Positions 44,108-54,000 of a stretch of 64,000 nt of DNA are shown here, one piece after another (the stretch's first letter is position 1; each line of letters opens with the position of its first letter). A program made the position numbers and the translations under genes. The notes below the pieces were generated by a model. It saw only the letters and a program-made list of their open reading frames with translations, ran no database searches and was not told the DNA's origin. This DNA comes from an uncultured Bacteroidia bacterium. Lineage in GTDB: Bacteria > Bacteroidota > Bacteroidia > Bacteroidales > UBA932. The stretch lies in the NCBI GenBank assembly GCA_902784435.1, contig CACZUR010000002.1:50817-114816 (forward strand). The letters are read 5' to 3'.

Positions 44108-45211
44108 CTACTTCTTCACTACGTAAAAGAAGGTGTCGCGCGGACGCTCGCCGGCATGGTCGGGTCCGCCGCTTTCCTTGGCCGCACCGTTCTTGGCCTC
44201 GGTGCGGTTGTCACAGGGATAGTTGACCACGAAGGTCTCCGGGTCTCCCTGGCCCCGTACGCACATGGTGGAGGAACCGCCTCCATCCAGGTTGATGGCG
44301 CTCTGGGGATTGAAGTTCTTCACCAGGAACTTGGTCAAGTTGGCGGCCGAAATACCCCGGGAAATGCCTTCCCGGCGCCCGTCCACCACGATGAACAGCA
44401 GGTGGTTGTCTTCCGTCTTGGCCAGGGCCGTCCGGGGATTGGTGTCGGAGGCCTGGTGCCGGAACGGGTTCTCGGAGCAGTCCGGACCCGAGGAGGCCAG
44501 GGGATGCAGGGCGCAGAAAGTCTCCCCCACCGGCTCGAAGTCGTCGATGAGCATGGGGGCGCTGGTGATGAAGGTCCTTTCCTCCTTGGCGCGGGTACGG
44601 TACGTGCTGCGCCATTCGGCCAGGTTCATGTCCCGGCCCGTGAATTCGATGCGCACGTCGCGTTCCTGGTCCATATAGATGGCGGCCTCGCTCTTCCACT
44701 GGGGAACGCCCGTAGTGCCCACTTCGTCGGCCGTGATGGTGGAGATGACCGAGCCGTTCACCTTCAGGTACAGCGCGGCCTTTTCGTAGCCGCCGTTGAT
44801 GCAGGCGATGGCGCCGGTTCCCTTGAGCACCTTGGACGCGGTGCTGTTGCTGCTGTAGTAACCCAGCTTCACCGCATAGGAAGTGTTGGTCAGGTCGATC
44901 TCCGTGATGAAGATGCGCTGATTGGTTCCGGTAATGGACTCCTTCCCGTCGAAGGCATAATAGATGATGCCCTCTTCGATGGGGGTTACCGTCCAGCCGC
45001 CACCCTCCGTAGGGCGCACAATCTTTCCCCGGTTCACGTCCCAGGGTTTGGGCGTGTCGTCGCCGGTGTTGCCATTGCCGTTATTGCCATTATTATTGGT
45101 CTGGCCGTTATCCGGCGGCGGAGGGACGGAACTGCCGCCCCCATCCCCCTTGGTGCAGGCAAGCACCAGGGGGAACAGGACCAGCAGTAAATATAAACGC
45201 TTGAATTTCAT
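44108..45211 (-). CDS. Free phosphodiester glycosidase lipoprotein (NAGPA/DUF2233)
   Basis: 367 aa, lipoprotein signal (LVLAC). A Gly/Asn-rich linker (~25-50) is followed by a complete NAGPA domain: AIACINGGYE, ITSAPMLIDDFEPVG, RTALAKTEDNHLLFIVVDGRR and INLDGGGSSTMCVRGQGDPE. It closely resembles the C-terminal domains of 40909-44070 and 26049-28193. Probable role: release of sugars from phosphodiester linkages at the cell surface. It sits 2 bp after the stop of the GLUG lipoprotein at 45214 and is co-transcribed with it. Confidence 0.9.
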   Translation of the reverse strand: MKFKRLYLLLVLFPLVLACTKGDGGGSSVPPPPDNGQTNNNGNNGNGNTGDDTPKPWDVNRGKIVRPTEGGGWTVTPIEEGIIYYAFDGKESITGTNQRIFITEIDLTNTSYAVKLGYYSSNSTASKVLKGTGAIACINGGYEKAALYLKVNGSVISTITADEVGTTGVPQWKSEAAIYMDQERDVRIEFTGRDMNLAEWRSTYRTRAKEERTFITSAPMLIDDFEPVGETFCALHPLASSGPDCSENPFRHQASDTNPRTALAKTEDNHLLFIVVDGRREGISRGISAANLTKFLVKNFNPQSAINLDGGGSSTMCVRGQGDPETFVVNYPCDNRTEAKNGAAKESGGPDHAGERPRDTFFYVVKK

Positions 45212-45213
45212 GC

Positions 45214-47439
45214 TTATTTGAGTTTAGCGGAGAAGTCCCAGATAGCGGGATCCCAACCCAGGATAGCCGCCTGGTAGGAGATGGTCCCTTCGGTGCCGCA
45301 GTAGTTGCCGCTCACGTCGCATCCGGTCTTGATCTTGCCGGCGAAGGGCAGGGTGCTGCTCCAGCCGATGCAGGCGTTGATGTGGGTGGTATTGTTGGCG
45401 TCGGCATTGCCGACGAAGGCACCCAGAGTGGCGGTGTTGGTGCCGCTTACCTCGCCTGCGCTATAGCAATACTGGACCGTAACGTTGCCCTTGCAGATGC
45501 CGATGAAACCGCCGATGGCAGCAAGGTTGCCGCCCTCCACATCCATGGTGGAGAAGCAGTTCTTGATGACGGCTTTTTCCGGATAACCGGCAAAACCGCC
45601 GCAGTTGGCTGCCGAAGCCGTGATGGAACCACCGTCTACATAGCACTGGTAAATGCCGCCGCCGGGAACCAGGTCGGAGGTGTTGGCGTAATCCACGCCC
45701 ACGAAACCGGCCGAGTTTTGACCCGCCTCGATGGTGGCATCCTTCACATAGCACTTGAAGAAGGTATTGCCCAGGTCGGCCTGGCCCACGAAGCCGCCGA
45801 TGCGCTGGCCCGCGGACATCTTCAGGGTGGCCTCCTTCACATAACAGCCAGTGAACGTGGCGCCCAGGTCGTTGACCTTGGCTGCGTATCCCACGAAACC
45901 ACCGCTCTGGTTGTTGCCGGAGGCCGAAATCGTGAGGGTGCCGCCTTCGTACCAGCAGTCCGTAAAGACGGGCGTTTCCGTCTTGCCCACGAAGCCGCCC
46001 ACGTGCTTGGTACCGCTTACCGTGGCATTGGAAGAGCAGCCCGTGACGGTGCCCTGCTGGATATATCCGGCAAAACCGCCGGCATATTCGGCGCCGGTGA
46101 CAGTGCCGCCCAGTACGTGCGTGTCGGAAATGGTATTGTCACCGGTAGCCACCTGGCCCACCACGGGACCCACGTGCCGGTCGGCGCTAATGGTGGCGTT
46201 TTTCACCACCACGCCGGAAATGACGTTGGCCGTAAAGTTATCCGCGGTTCCCATGTAACCGGCCACCACACCGGCCTTGTTGTTGCCTGCAGCAATGTTG
46301 GCGTTGGTGAAGGTGACGTCTTTGATGGTGCCGTACAGCACGCCCGCGAAGCTGGGATAGGCCACATCTTCCCCGACCGTCAGGTTGTACAGGGTGTGGC
46401 CGTCGCCGTCGAAGGACAGGAACTTGTCGAAGGGTTCTGCGTTGTTCAGGGGTTTCCACTCCATGCCGGCCATGTCGATATCGGCCACCAGCTTGAAGTA
46501 GCGCATTTCCTTGGACACCAGGTCTTCCCGCATGATGGACAGCTGCTTGGCAGTCTTGATCTGCCAGGGGTTCTCCTGGGTGCCGTCGCCGTCGGCGTAG
46601 CGGCCGCCGGTAGCCCAGACAGAGGCATCGGCCACGGTGATCTTGTTCACGAAGCCGCTCTTGATGGTCTTGTCCGCGGCGGGGGTGATGTCGTATACCC
46701 AGTTGAATTCGCCGGCATTCACGCTCAGCGTCAGGGGCGTTTCGGCAGGAATGACATCATCGAACCAGGAGGTGTTCATCCAGGCGATGATGGTCTTGTC
46801 GGCGCCCAGTTCCCCTTCGCCGATGGATATGGCCAGTTCGTCGGAGAGGGCCTCGGCCGCATTGCCGCTATGGAACACGGGCTCGCCGGCCTTCAGGGAG
46901 ATGCGGCTGACCGCGACGGTCTCTTCCGGCAGGGTGAGTTGGAAACGGAGTACGCCGCACTGGCGCAGGGTTCCGCTTTCAGAGCTGAAACTGAACTGCT
47001 TATAGTCCGACAGACCCTCCAGGGCGGCAAAGTACTTCAGGTGCGCCTTGCTGTCCAGACCGGTTTGCATCTGCTCCGAGAGGGAAATGCCTTCCAGGGC
47101 CTTGATGGACGTATAGCTGCCAGGATACAGGATGGTGTAGCTATCTCCGGTGATTAACTTGCCGATGAAAGAGGCTTCCTTGGGGCCGAAACCGTTGCGG
47201 ATGTCAAACACCGATACGTTGTCGCCGGACAGGACGGCCACCTGGTCGCCTGCCTGCCAGTTCCAGTCTATGCCGGTTTCGGCATCCACGGCCTCTACCT
47301 TGGTGGGGCCGGGAATGGTGGCGCTGATGGTGACAAGCGGCTCCGGAGCCGGCAGCTCGGAGCGGAATTCCTTCATGCAGGAAAACAGCGCGAAAGGAAG
47401 TACAGCAATGCTGAGGAAAGTATGGATTCTTGTTTTCAT
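45214..47439 (-). CDS. Fimbrillin-like / GLUG-repeat surface lipoprotein
   Basis: 741 aa, lipoprotein signal (LPFALFSC). N-terminal fimbrillin-like domain (VTISATIPGPTKVEAVDAE, IDWNWQAGDQVAVL); GLUG-type repeats from about residue 330 (GGFVGKTETPVFTDCWYEG and similar). The C-terminus ends directly in the cap LGWDPAIWDFSAKLK with no enzyme module. Likely a surface glycan-binding or structural component of the locus. Its start is 12 bp after the stop of the gene at 47452. Confidence 0.85.
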   Translation of the reverse strand: MKTRIHTFLSIAVLPFALFSCMKEFRSELPAPEPLVTISATIPGPTKVEAVDAETGIDWNWQAGDQVAVLSGDNVSVFDIRNGFGPKEASFIGKLITGDSYTILYPGSYTSIKALEGISLSEQMQTGLDSKAHLKYFAALEGLSDYKQFSFSSESGTLRQCGVLRFQLTLPEETVAVSRISLKAGEPVFHSGNAAEALSDELAISIGEGELGADKTIIAWMNTSWFDDVIPAETPLTLSVNAGEFNWVYDITPAADKTIKSGFVNKITVADASVWATGGRYADGDGTQENPWQIKTAKQLSIMREDLVSKEMRYFKLVADIDMAGMEWKPLNNAEPFDKFLSFDGDGHTLYNLTVGEDVAYPSFAGVLYGTIKDVTFTNANIAAGNNKAGVVAGYMGTADNFTANVISGVVVKNATISADRHVGPVVGQVATGDNTISDTHVLGGTVTGAEYAGGFAGYIQQGTVTGCSSNATVSGTKHVGGFVGKTETPVFTDCWYEGGTLTISASGNNQSGGFVGYAAKVNDLGATFTGCYVKEATLKMSAGQRIGGFVGQADLGNTFFKCYVKDATIEAGQNSAGFVGVDYANTSDLVPGGGIYQCYVDGGSITASAANCGGFAGYPEKAVIKNCFSTMDVEGGNLAAIGGFIGICKGNVTVQYCYSAGEVSGTNTATLGAFVGNADANNTTHINACIGWSSTLPFAGKIKTGCDVSGNYCGTEGTISYQAAILGWDPAIWDFSAKLK

Positions 47440-47451
47440 GGCTGTCTCTCT

Positions 47452-49242
47452 TTAAAGTTCATTTTCACCAAATCCGGGAAGCTGGCCGTCTGTCGTGACA
47501 TCCGGCACAGGACCCACCTGGGCATCTTTGCGGATGGTGGGAACGTCGCCGCTGAAGTTCCAGATGGAAGTGCTCCAGCCCAGGCTCTGGGCTACCTGCG
47601 TGAGGGTGGCGCCGACAGGGGCGGCCTTGCCGTGGTAGGGATAGTTGTAGTTGGAACCTTCAATCTTCTGGATCATCAGCGGAGCGGCAGCAGAGGAGTT
47701 CTCCTGGTCATAGAGCAGGAAGGCGTCGCAGTAGTCGCGGAAGTCCAGGTCCGCCCTGCGGTAGCAGTTCTCGTAGGTGTTGTGCGTGGCGCCGAAGGCC
47801 ACGATGGCGCCGGACGAGTAGAAATTGGCGTTGTCCCAATTGTTTTCGCCGGAGATGTAGGTACGGGTCTTGATGAGGTCCTGCCAGGCGATGCAGCCGC
47901 TGACCACGTTGCCGGGCATGCGGGTGTCCACCTGGTCACCCTTATCCTGGTTGGCGTGGCCCACGATACCGCCTACGCTGCGTACGGCGGCAAATTCAAC
48001 CTCGTCGGTGGGGTCGCCGTTCTCATCTTTCTTGTAGGACCACATCTGCGCGGTGCAGTAGCTGTTCACCACGGAATCGCCGTCACCGTTGATACCGCCG
48101 ATGATACCGCCCACGCGCTGGTCGCCGCGGATGATGCCGGACACCCAGCAATTGGCAATCTGGACTTTCTTGCTGTAGCCCACCAGGCCGCCCACGTAGT
48201 TCTTGAGCGAGTACACCTCCACGTCGGCCGACGAGGCTTCGATGGTGGCGTTGCCGGCGCAGCCGAACATACCGCCGATACCGGTCTTGTTGCCGGTCAT
48301 GGTCACCTTGCCCTGCACGTGCACGCGGGCTACATCGGCATGCTTGTCGCCGGTGCCGCCGTAGCCGCCCAGGATGCCGCAGCCGGAGTCGGCGCCGCAT
48401 ACGATGACGGCGTTGGTGAAGGTGACGTCGTGGCAATAACCGTTGAGCACCCCGAAGAAGCTGGGATAGGTGCCGAAGTCGGTGATGTGGAAGTTGTCGA
48501 TGGTGTAGCCGCCGCCGTCGAAGTCGATGGCCAGGTCATAAGGGCTGTTGAAGTTGAGCGGGGTCCAGTCGTCTACCGAAGCCATGTCGATGTCGTTCAT
48601 CATCTTGAAGTACACCTTTTCTTCGGCGCTCAGCTTGTCCTTCATGGCCTTGATGTCCGCCGCGGTACGCAGCTGATAGGGATATTCCATGGAGCCGTCG
48701 CCGCCCTCGGGACCCACGTTGGTCTGGATGACGGTGATGTAGGAAACGGAGTTGGGGGCCAGCTCCCAGTTGTCGGTGCCTTCCACCTTGTCGATGGTCA
48801 GGGGCAGCACATACAGGGTATTGTCCTCCAGGCCGGCCGCCGTAATACGGACCTTGGCCGAGGTGGAGGCGGTGTTGTAGCGGGCCAGCATCATGTCGTT
48901 GCTCACGAAGGAGTAGGCCGACGAAGGCAGCAGCTCGGCGGGGCCATCGGCCTGGGAGGCATTGTAGGCGTCGAGGGCGTCGGGATCTATTTTCAGGGAA
49001 GCCTTCACGGTGATGTCGGAGACCGCTCCTTCCTGGGCGCGGACCTTCAGTTCCACGGTCCGGCTTTTCCCGGGCATCAGCTGCAGCGTTTCTTCGGCGC
49101 CGATGGCCTCGGTGTAGAAGATGCCCTTCATCGTAGACACGGCGGGTTCGTTGCCCTTTCCTTTCCCGGCCTCTTTCTTACACGCAGAGAGGGCAAGGAG
49201 GGAGAGCCCGCACAGGAAAATATAGAATAAGGTCTTTTTCAT
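47452..49242 (-). CDS. DUF1735-like plus GLUG-repeat lipoprotein
   Basis: 596 aa, lipoprotein signal (SLLALSAC). Residues ~35-160 match the DUF1735/BT_3987-like domain (YNASQADGPAELLPSSAYSF, then LYVLPLTIDKV), which usually occurs in SusE/F-type or glycan-binding surface proteins directly downstream of SusD. GLUG-like repeats follow (GGIVGHANQD, GGLVGYSKKVQIANCWVSG), then the cap LGWSTSIWNFSGDVPTI. Its position 13 bp after the susD-like stop fits a surface glycan-binding protein, the SusE/F equivalent of this locus. Confidence 0.87.
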   Translation of the reverse strand: MKKTLFYIFLCGLSLLALSACKKEAGKGKGNEPAVSTMKGIFYTEAIGAEETLQLMPGKSRTVELKVRAQEGAVSDITVKASLKIDPDALDAYNASQADGPAELLPSSAYSFVSNDMMLARYNTASTSAKVRITAAGLEDNTLYVLPLTIDKVEGTDNWELAPNSVSYITVIQTNVGPEGGDGSMEYPYQLRTAADIKAMKDKLSAEEKVYFKMMNDIDMASVDDWTPLNFNSPYDLAIDFDGGGYTIDNFHITDFGTYPSFFGVLNGYCHDVTFTNAVIVCGADSGCGILGGYGGTGDKHADVARVHVQGKVTMTGNKTGIGGMFGCAGNATIEASSADVEVYSLKNYVGGLVGYSKKVQIANCWVSGIIRGDQRVGGIIGGINGDGDSVVNSYCTAQMWSYKKDENGDPTDEVEFAAVRSVGGIVGHANQDKGDQVDTRMPGNVVSGCIAWQDLIKTRTYISGENNWDNANFYSSGAIVAFGATHNTYENCYRRADLDFRDYCDAFLLYDQENSSAAAPLMIQKIEGSNYNYPYHGKAAPVGATLTQVAQSLGWSTSIWNFSGDVPTIRKDAQVGPVPDVTTDGQLPGFGENEL

Positions 49243-49255
49243 GGTGCAGAATGGT

Positions 49256-51043
49256 TTAGAAGGATAAGCCGTCTTTCCAGCCGGGGTTCTGGGTGAGTAC
49301 GCCGCCGGTCAGGTTGCGGTCGTCGGTAGGGATGGGATAGAGGTAGTCTTTGTTCTCGTCCCAGCTGCGGTCTACCTGGCTGTGCAGCCAGATGAAGCCG
49401 GCATTGCCCTGGGAAAGGATCACGTCCTCGCCCAGCTTCTTGGCGGAAGCCGCCGAAGAGGTGGCCTTGTCGGTGAAGATTTCGAAGTCGGGGGTGCCGC
49501 TGTCGTCCACGTCATAGACGCCTGCGCCGGGGAAGTAAACCCCGTAGAAGGGAGCTTCGAACACTTTCCCTTCCTTCCAGCGCATGAGGTCGTAGTAGCG
49601 GAAGCCTTCCTGGCACAGCTCGATGGCACGCTCGCGGCGGATCTCCAGGATCACGCCCTTGTTGGCGTCGGCCATGAGCACCGGGCACTGATAACCGCCG
49701 TAGGCCGGATCGGTGAGGAAGGGATCCGGATTGGCGTTGGCGTCGGCGAGGCTCAGGGCGGGTATGCCGGCGCGCTTGCGCAGCTGGTTGATGCTCATGT
49801 CCAGGTCGGCCTGCGAGAGGGTGCCCTCATCGGCCAGGGCCTCGGCGTAGTTCAGATACACTTCGCCCGCGCGCATGATAATCAGGTCTACGTCGCAGCC
49901 GTTGTAGGCATCCTGTTCCAGCGTGGTCACGTACTTGTCGGGATGATAGCCGGAGAAACTCACCTTGTAGTCCGGGGCGGTGAGGGTGGTTTCCCCCATG
50001 CGCTTGTAACCCGGGGTGCGGATGCTGGCGGCCAGACGGGGATCGCGGCCCGCGGTCTCCTGCTGGAAGGTCATGGTTTCCCAGCCGGCGATGTCCGTGA
50101 AGCGGGTGCCGTCCTTCATGAGGTAGCTGGCAATGAGTTTCTTGTTCACGGTGGGGCAGCCCATGGAACCCACGGTCATGGTGTTGCCGGCGCTGTGCAT
50201 CACGCCATAGGCCTTGTTGTAGTTGCGGCCGATGATGACCTCGTCCATGAGCTCCGTGACTTTCTGGGAGTGGAACAGCTCGAAGTAGCTGGGGTGCAGG
50301 CCGTAGCCGCTGCTCTGGATGAATTCTTTGGACACCTTGGCGCACTCCTGCAGATACCAGGTGTAAGGCTTGGCATCGGCCGGAAGCGTGGAGAGGAACA
50401 CATCGCCCGCATGATACTTGCGGAAGGTGCCTTCAAACAGCAGGAAACGGGATTTCAGGGCCATGGCGGTCCATTTGGTCACCTCGTAGGCGCTCTTGGC
50501 GGAAGGCAGGTTCGCGATGGCGAAATCGATGTCCTCGATCATCTTGTCCATGATGAATTCCCGGCTGTCGCGGGGACGGTTCAGCTGCTCGGTGTCGGTG
50601 GAGCCCAGGGTTTTGTCGTACCACGGGACATCGCCGAAACGCTTGACCTTTTCGAAATAGAAGTATGCGCGGAAGAAGCGGGCCAGGGCCTCGTATTTGA
50701 CGCGGGCGGCCTCGTCCTTGCAGTGCGGAAGGTCTTCCAGCAGGGTGTTGATGTTGCGCAGGGCGCCCCAGCTCCAACCGCTGCCGCTGGCGGGAACGGT
50801 GCGTTTGCCCATGCCCTCGTTGGACATGTTGTTCTGGGTATAATGGTCGTCGTTGGCTACGTACAGGTCGGAGCCGGGGAAATTGCCGTAGAAGACGATG
50901 GCGAAGGCCTTGAGTTCACTCTCACTCTTGAAGAAAGTGTCCTCGGTGAGCCGGTCCTTGGGAACGGCGTCCAGAAGGTCGTCACAGCCGGTGAAGGCGA
51001 AGGAGGCGAGAACCATCAGTATGGGAATCAGTATCTTTTTCAT
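49256..51043 (-). CDS. SusD/RagB-type nutrient-binding outer-membrane lipoprotein
   Basis: 595 aa, lipoprotein signal (SFAFTGC). Typical SusD features: AVPKDRLTEDTFF near the N-terminus, ARFFRAYFYFEKVKRFGDVPW in the TPR region, YLNYAEALADEG, and a C-terminal YPIPTDDRNLTGGVLTQNPGW. It forms the lid of the SusC transporter and binds the target glycan. It starts 21 bp after the SusC stop. The glycan cannot be told from sequence. Confidence 0.96.
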   Translation of the reverse strand: MKKILIPILMVLASFAFTGCDDLLDAVPKDRLTEDTFFKSESELKAFAIVFYGNFPGSDLYVANDDHYTQNNMSNEGMGKRTVPASGSGWSWGALRNINTLLEDLPHCKDEAARVKYEALARFFRAYFYFEKVKRFGDVPWYDKTLGSTDTEQLNRPRDSREFIMDKMIEDIDFAIANLPSAKSAYEVTKWTAMALKSRFLLFEGTFRKYHAGDVFLSTLPADAKPYTWYLQECAKVSKEFIQSSGYGLHPSYFELFHSQKVTELMDEVIIGRNYNKAYGVMHSAGNTMTVGSMGCPTVNKKLIASYLMKDGTRFTDIAGWETMTFQQETAGRDPRLAASIRTPGYKRMGETTLTAPDYKVSFSGYHPDKYVTTLEQDAYNGCDVDLIIMRAGEVYLNYAEALADEGTLSQADLDMSINQLRKRAGIPALSLADANANPDPFLTDPAYGGYQCPVLMADANKGVILEIRRERAIELCQEGFRYYDLMRWKEGKVFEAPFYGVYFPGAGVYDVDDSGTPDFEIFTDKATSSAASAKKLGEDVILSQGNAGFIWLHSQVDRSWDENKDYLYPIPTDDRNLTGGVLTQNPGWKDGLSF

Positions 51044-51064
51044 AACTCGTTCACGCTTAAATGT

Positions 51065-54000
51065 TTATTTCTTGGGCGCACTGCCAAGGGTGATGTCGAT
51101 GCCGAAGGTGAAGCTCTTCTGCCAGGGATACAGGCGCAGGTTGCCGCCGGTCATGGCCATTTCCGGGTCTACGAATTTGCCGTGCAGGCCGGGGGCGAAG
51201 TAGAAGAGGTTTTCTCCGGAGAAGTATACGCGCAGCTTCTGGATGGAAGCCTTGCGGGTGAGTTTCTCGGGCAGGGTGTAGCCGAAGGTGAGGTTCTTCA
51301 GGCGCAGGTAGCCGATGTTCTGGAGATAGCGGTCGTTGGCAACGCCCAGTGGACGCGCTTCGTTCATGGCCACATAGCCGCGCGGACGCGGGTAGTAGGC
51401 GTTGGGGTTCTCCTCGCTCCAGCAGTCATTCAGGAAGTCCCGGGGAATGAAGGTCTGGTAGGGACGGGCATACAGGAACCAGAAGGAACGGGCGTCGGCG
51501 GCCGGATACCAGTCCATCTTGCCGATGCCCTGGAAGAAGACGGCCAGGTCGAAGCCGTTCCAGGAGGCATTCAGGTTGATACCGTAGTTGAAGCGGGGCT
51601 TGTTGTTGCCGATGATCTGCCAGTCACCGCTGTCCCCCACTCTTTCCGCGCCCTTGTTGATGGCGCCGTCACCGTCCAGGTCGGCGAATTTCATGTCGCC
51701 GGCGAACAGGCCGTTGGGGAAAATCTGGGCGTCGTTCACCTTGGACTGGTCCACCGCATAGTTCTTGGCTTCCTCGTCGGTGGCGAAGAGCCCGTCTATG
51801 TGGTAACCCCAGATGTCGCCGTAGCGCATGCCTTCCCAATAGTTCTTGGCGAAGAGCTTGTCGGGATTGTTGAAGCGGGTGATGTGCGAAACATAGTCGC
51901 TGAACACCACGCTGGCACCGTAATGGAAGGGCTTATTGCCCAGTTTGAAGGAGTCTCTCCAGCCCAGAGTGAATTCGTAACCCTTGGTGCGCAGGTCGGC
52001 CACGTTCTCCTGCGGGGAGGAAGCGCCGTACACGGCAGGCAGGGGTTCGCCGGCGGTGAGCATGTCCTTGGTGTCGCGGATATAGCCTTCGAAGCTGAAT
52101 TCCAGGCGGTTGCCCAGGAAGGCCAGGTCTATGCCCAGGTTGCTCTGGATGGAGCGTTCCCAGGTGAGACCGGAAGAAACCGGGGCGCTCAGGGTGGCCT
52201 GGGCGGGGTTGGCGCCGCCCAGCAGATTGCTGGACTTGCCGCTGGTAGAGACGGTGCGGATGGCAGGATAGTAGGCGCTCATCTGCTGGTTGCCCAGCTG
52301 ACCGTAGGAGAAGCGGATCTTGGCGTTGTCCCACCAGGTCTTCAGGGGTTTGAAGAAGGGCTCTTCGGAGATTCTCCAACCCACGGAGGCCGACGGGGAG
52401 AATACCCAGCGGTGACCGCGCAGGAAGCGGGACGACCCGTCGTAACGGCCGTTCAACTCCAGCAGATAGCGGCCCTTATAGTCGTAATTGATACGGGCGA
52501 AGTAACCGGCCAGCTTGTATTCGTTCTGGCCGCCGGAAGTTTCCATGCGCTTGTTGGAGAGGCCTTCCTCGGGATAGTTCTCCGTGGCGCCCACCAGGTT
52601 CTGGTCGTTCAGCTCCGTAGAGTACAGGTTGTAGCCCTTGGCGCCCAGGTCCTTGATCCAGCGGGTTTCGTAGTTCACACCGCCCATGACCTTGAGGTTG
52701 TGGGCATCGGCCCAGGTGTTCTCGTAGGTGGCATACAGGTTATAGGCCTGATAGATGTTGGTGTTGGCGCTTTCCGAGAGCACATCCAGGAAGGGATCCT
52801 TGGCGTTGAAGGGAAGGATTTCACCGGGATTCAGGGAATAGCTGCCGGCCACGGCACGGTTCATATAGCGGTTGTACTTGAGCGTGTAGGTGTAGTCCCC
52901 TTTCACGGTGAGGCCCTTGAAGGGCTTGATGGTGAAGTCCAGGGTTTCGCTCAGGTTGTCCACGTTGTCCTGGTTGAAGTGGTCGCCGGCCAGCGCCATC
53001 AGGAGGCCGTCCATGAGCTGGTAGCTGTTGTATTTGGTAAAGTACAGCGTGCTGCCGTCCGGGTTGGTGGCCGGGTAGCTGGCCAGGGCGTGTACGGTAC
53101 TCTTGGCAAAGTTGTTGTTGATGCCGCTCTGACCGGGATAGAAGTAACCGCTGTTGAAGTAACTGGTATTGGAACCAATTCTGAGCCAGTCTGTTACGTC
53201 AAAGGAAATCTTGGCACGCAAGTTCACTCGCTGGTAGTTGTCCGGCTTCTCCCTGAACATGCCCTGCTCGTAGGTGTAGCCGCCGGAAACCAGGTAGTTG
53301 AGCGAATTGGTGGCGCCGCTCATGGTGACCATGTGGCTGGTGGTGGGCTTGATGTCGTTGTACAGCACGTGGTACCAGTCCGTGTTGGCATAGTAGTTAT
53401 ACACATCCTTGCCGTTTTCCTGGGAAATGACCACCCAGGGACGGGCCGGATTCTCCACCACATCGTCGCGGCGGGCCCAGAGTTCCTGCATATCGGCCTC
53501 CGAGTAATTGGCATACTTGGTGCCGGGGCTGTAGGTAGCCCAGAACAGGTTGTTCAGGTATACCGAGTCGTAGCCGCGGGTTTCGTAGTCCGTGGAGGTG
53601 GTGGGGGCGGTTACGCCGAAGCGGCCGCTGTAGGTGACCTTGGCGCGGCCGTCGTTCTCCTTGGTACCGCTCTTGGTGGTGACCAGGATCACACCGGCCG
53701 AACCACGGGCGCCGTAAATGGCGGCCGCGGCTGCGTCCTTGATCACGGAGATGTTATCCACATCCACCGGGTTTACGTACTGGATATCGCCTTCCACGCC
53801 GTCGATGAGGACCAGCGGGCTGCCGCCGTTGATGGAGTTCCAACCGCGGATGTTCAGCGAGGCGGCCTGGCCGGGACGGCCGGAACCGGAGGTGACGTTC
53901 AGGCCCGGGACTGTACCCTGCAGCATGTGGCCCACGTCCAGGGCGGTACGGTCCTGGAGGCTTTCGGCCTTCACCACCGACACGGCGCCGGTGAGGTTGG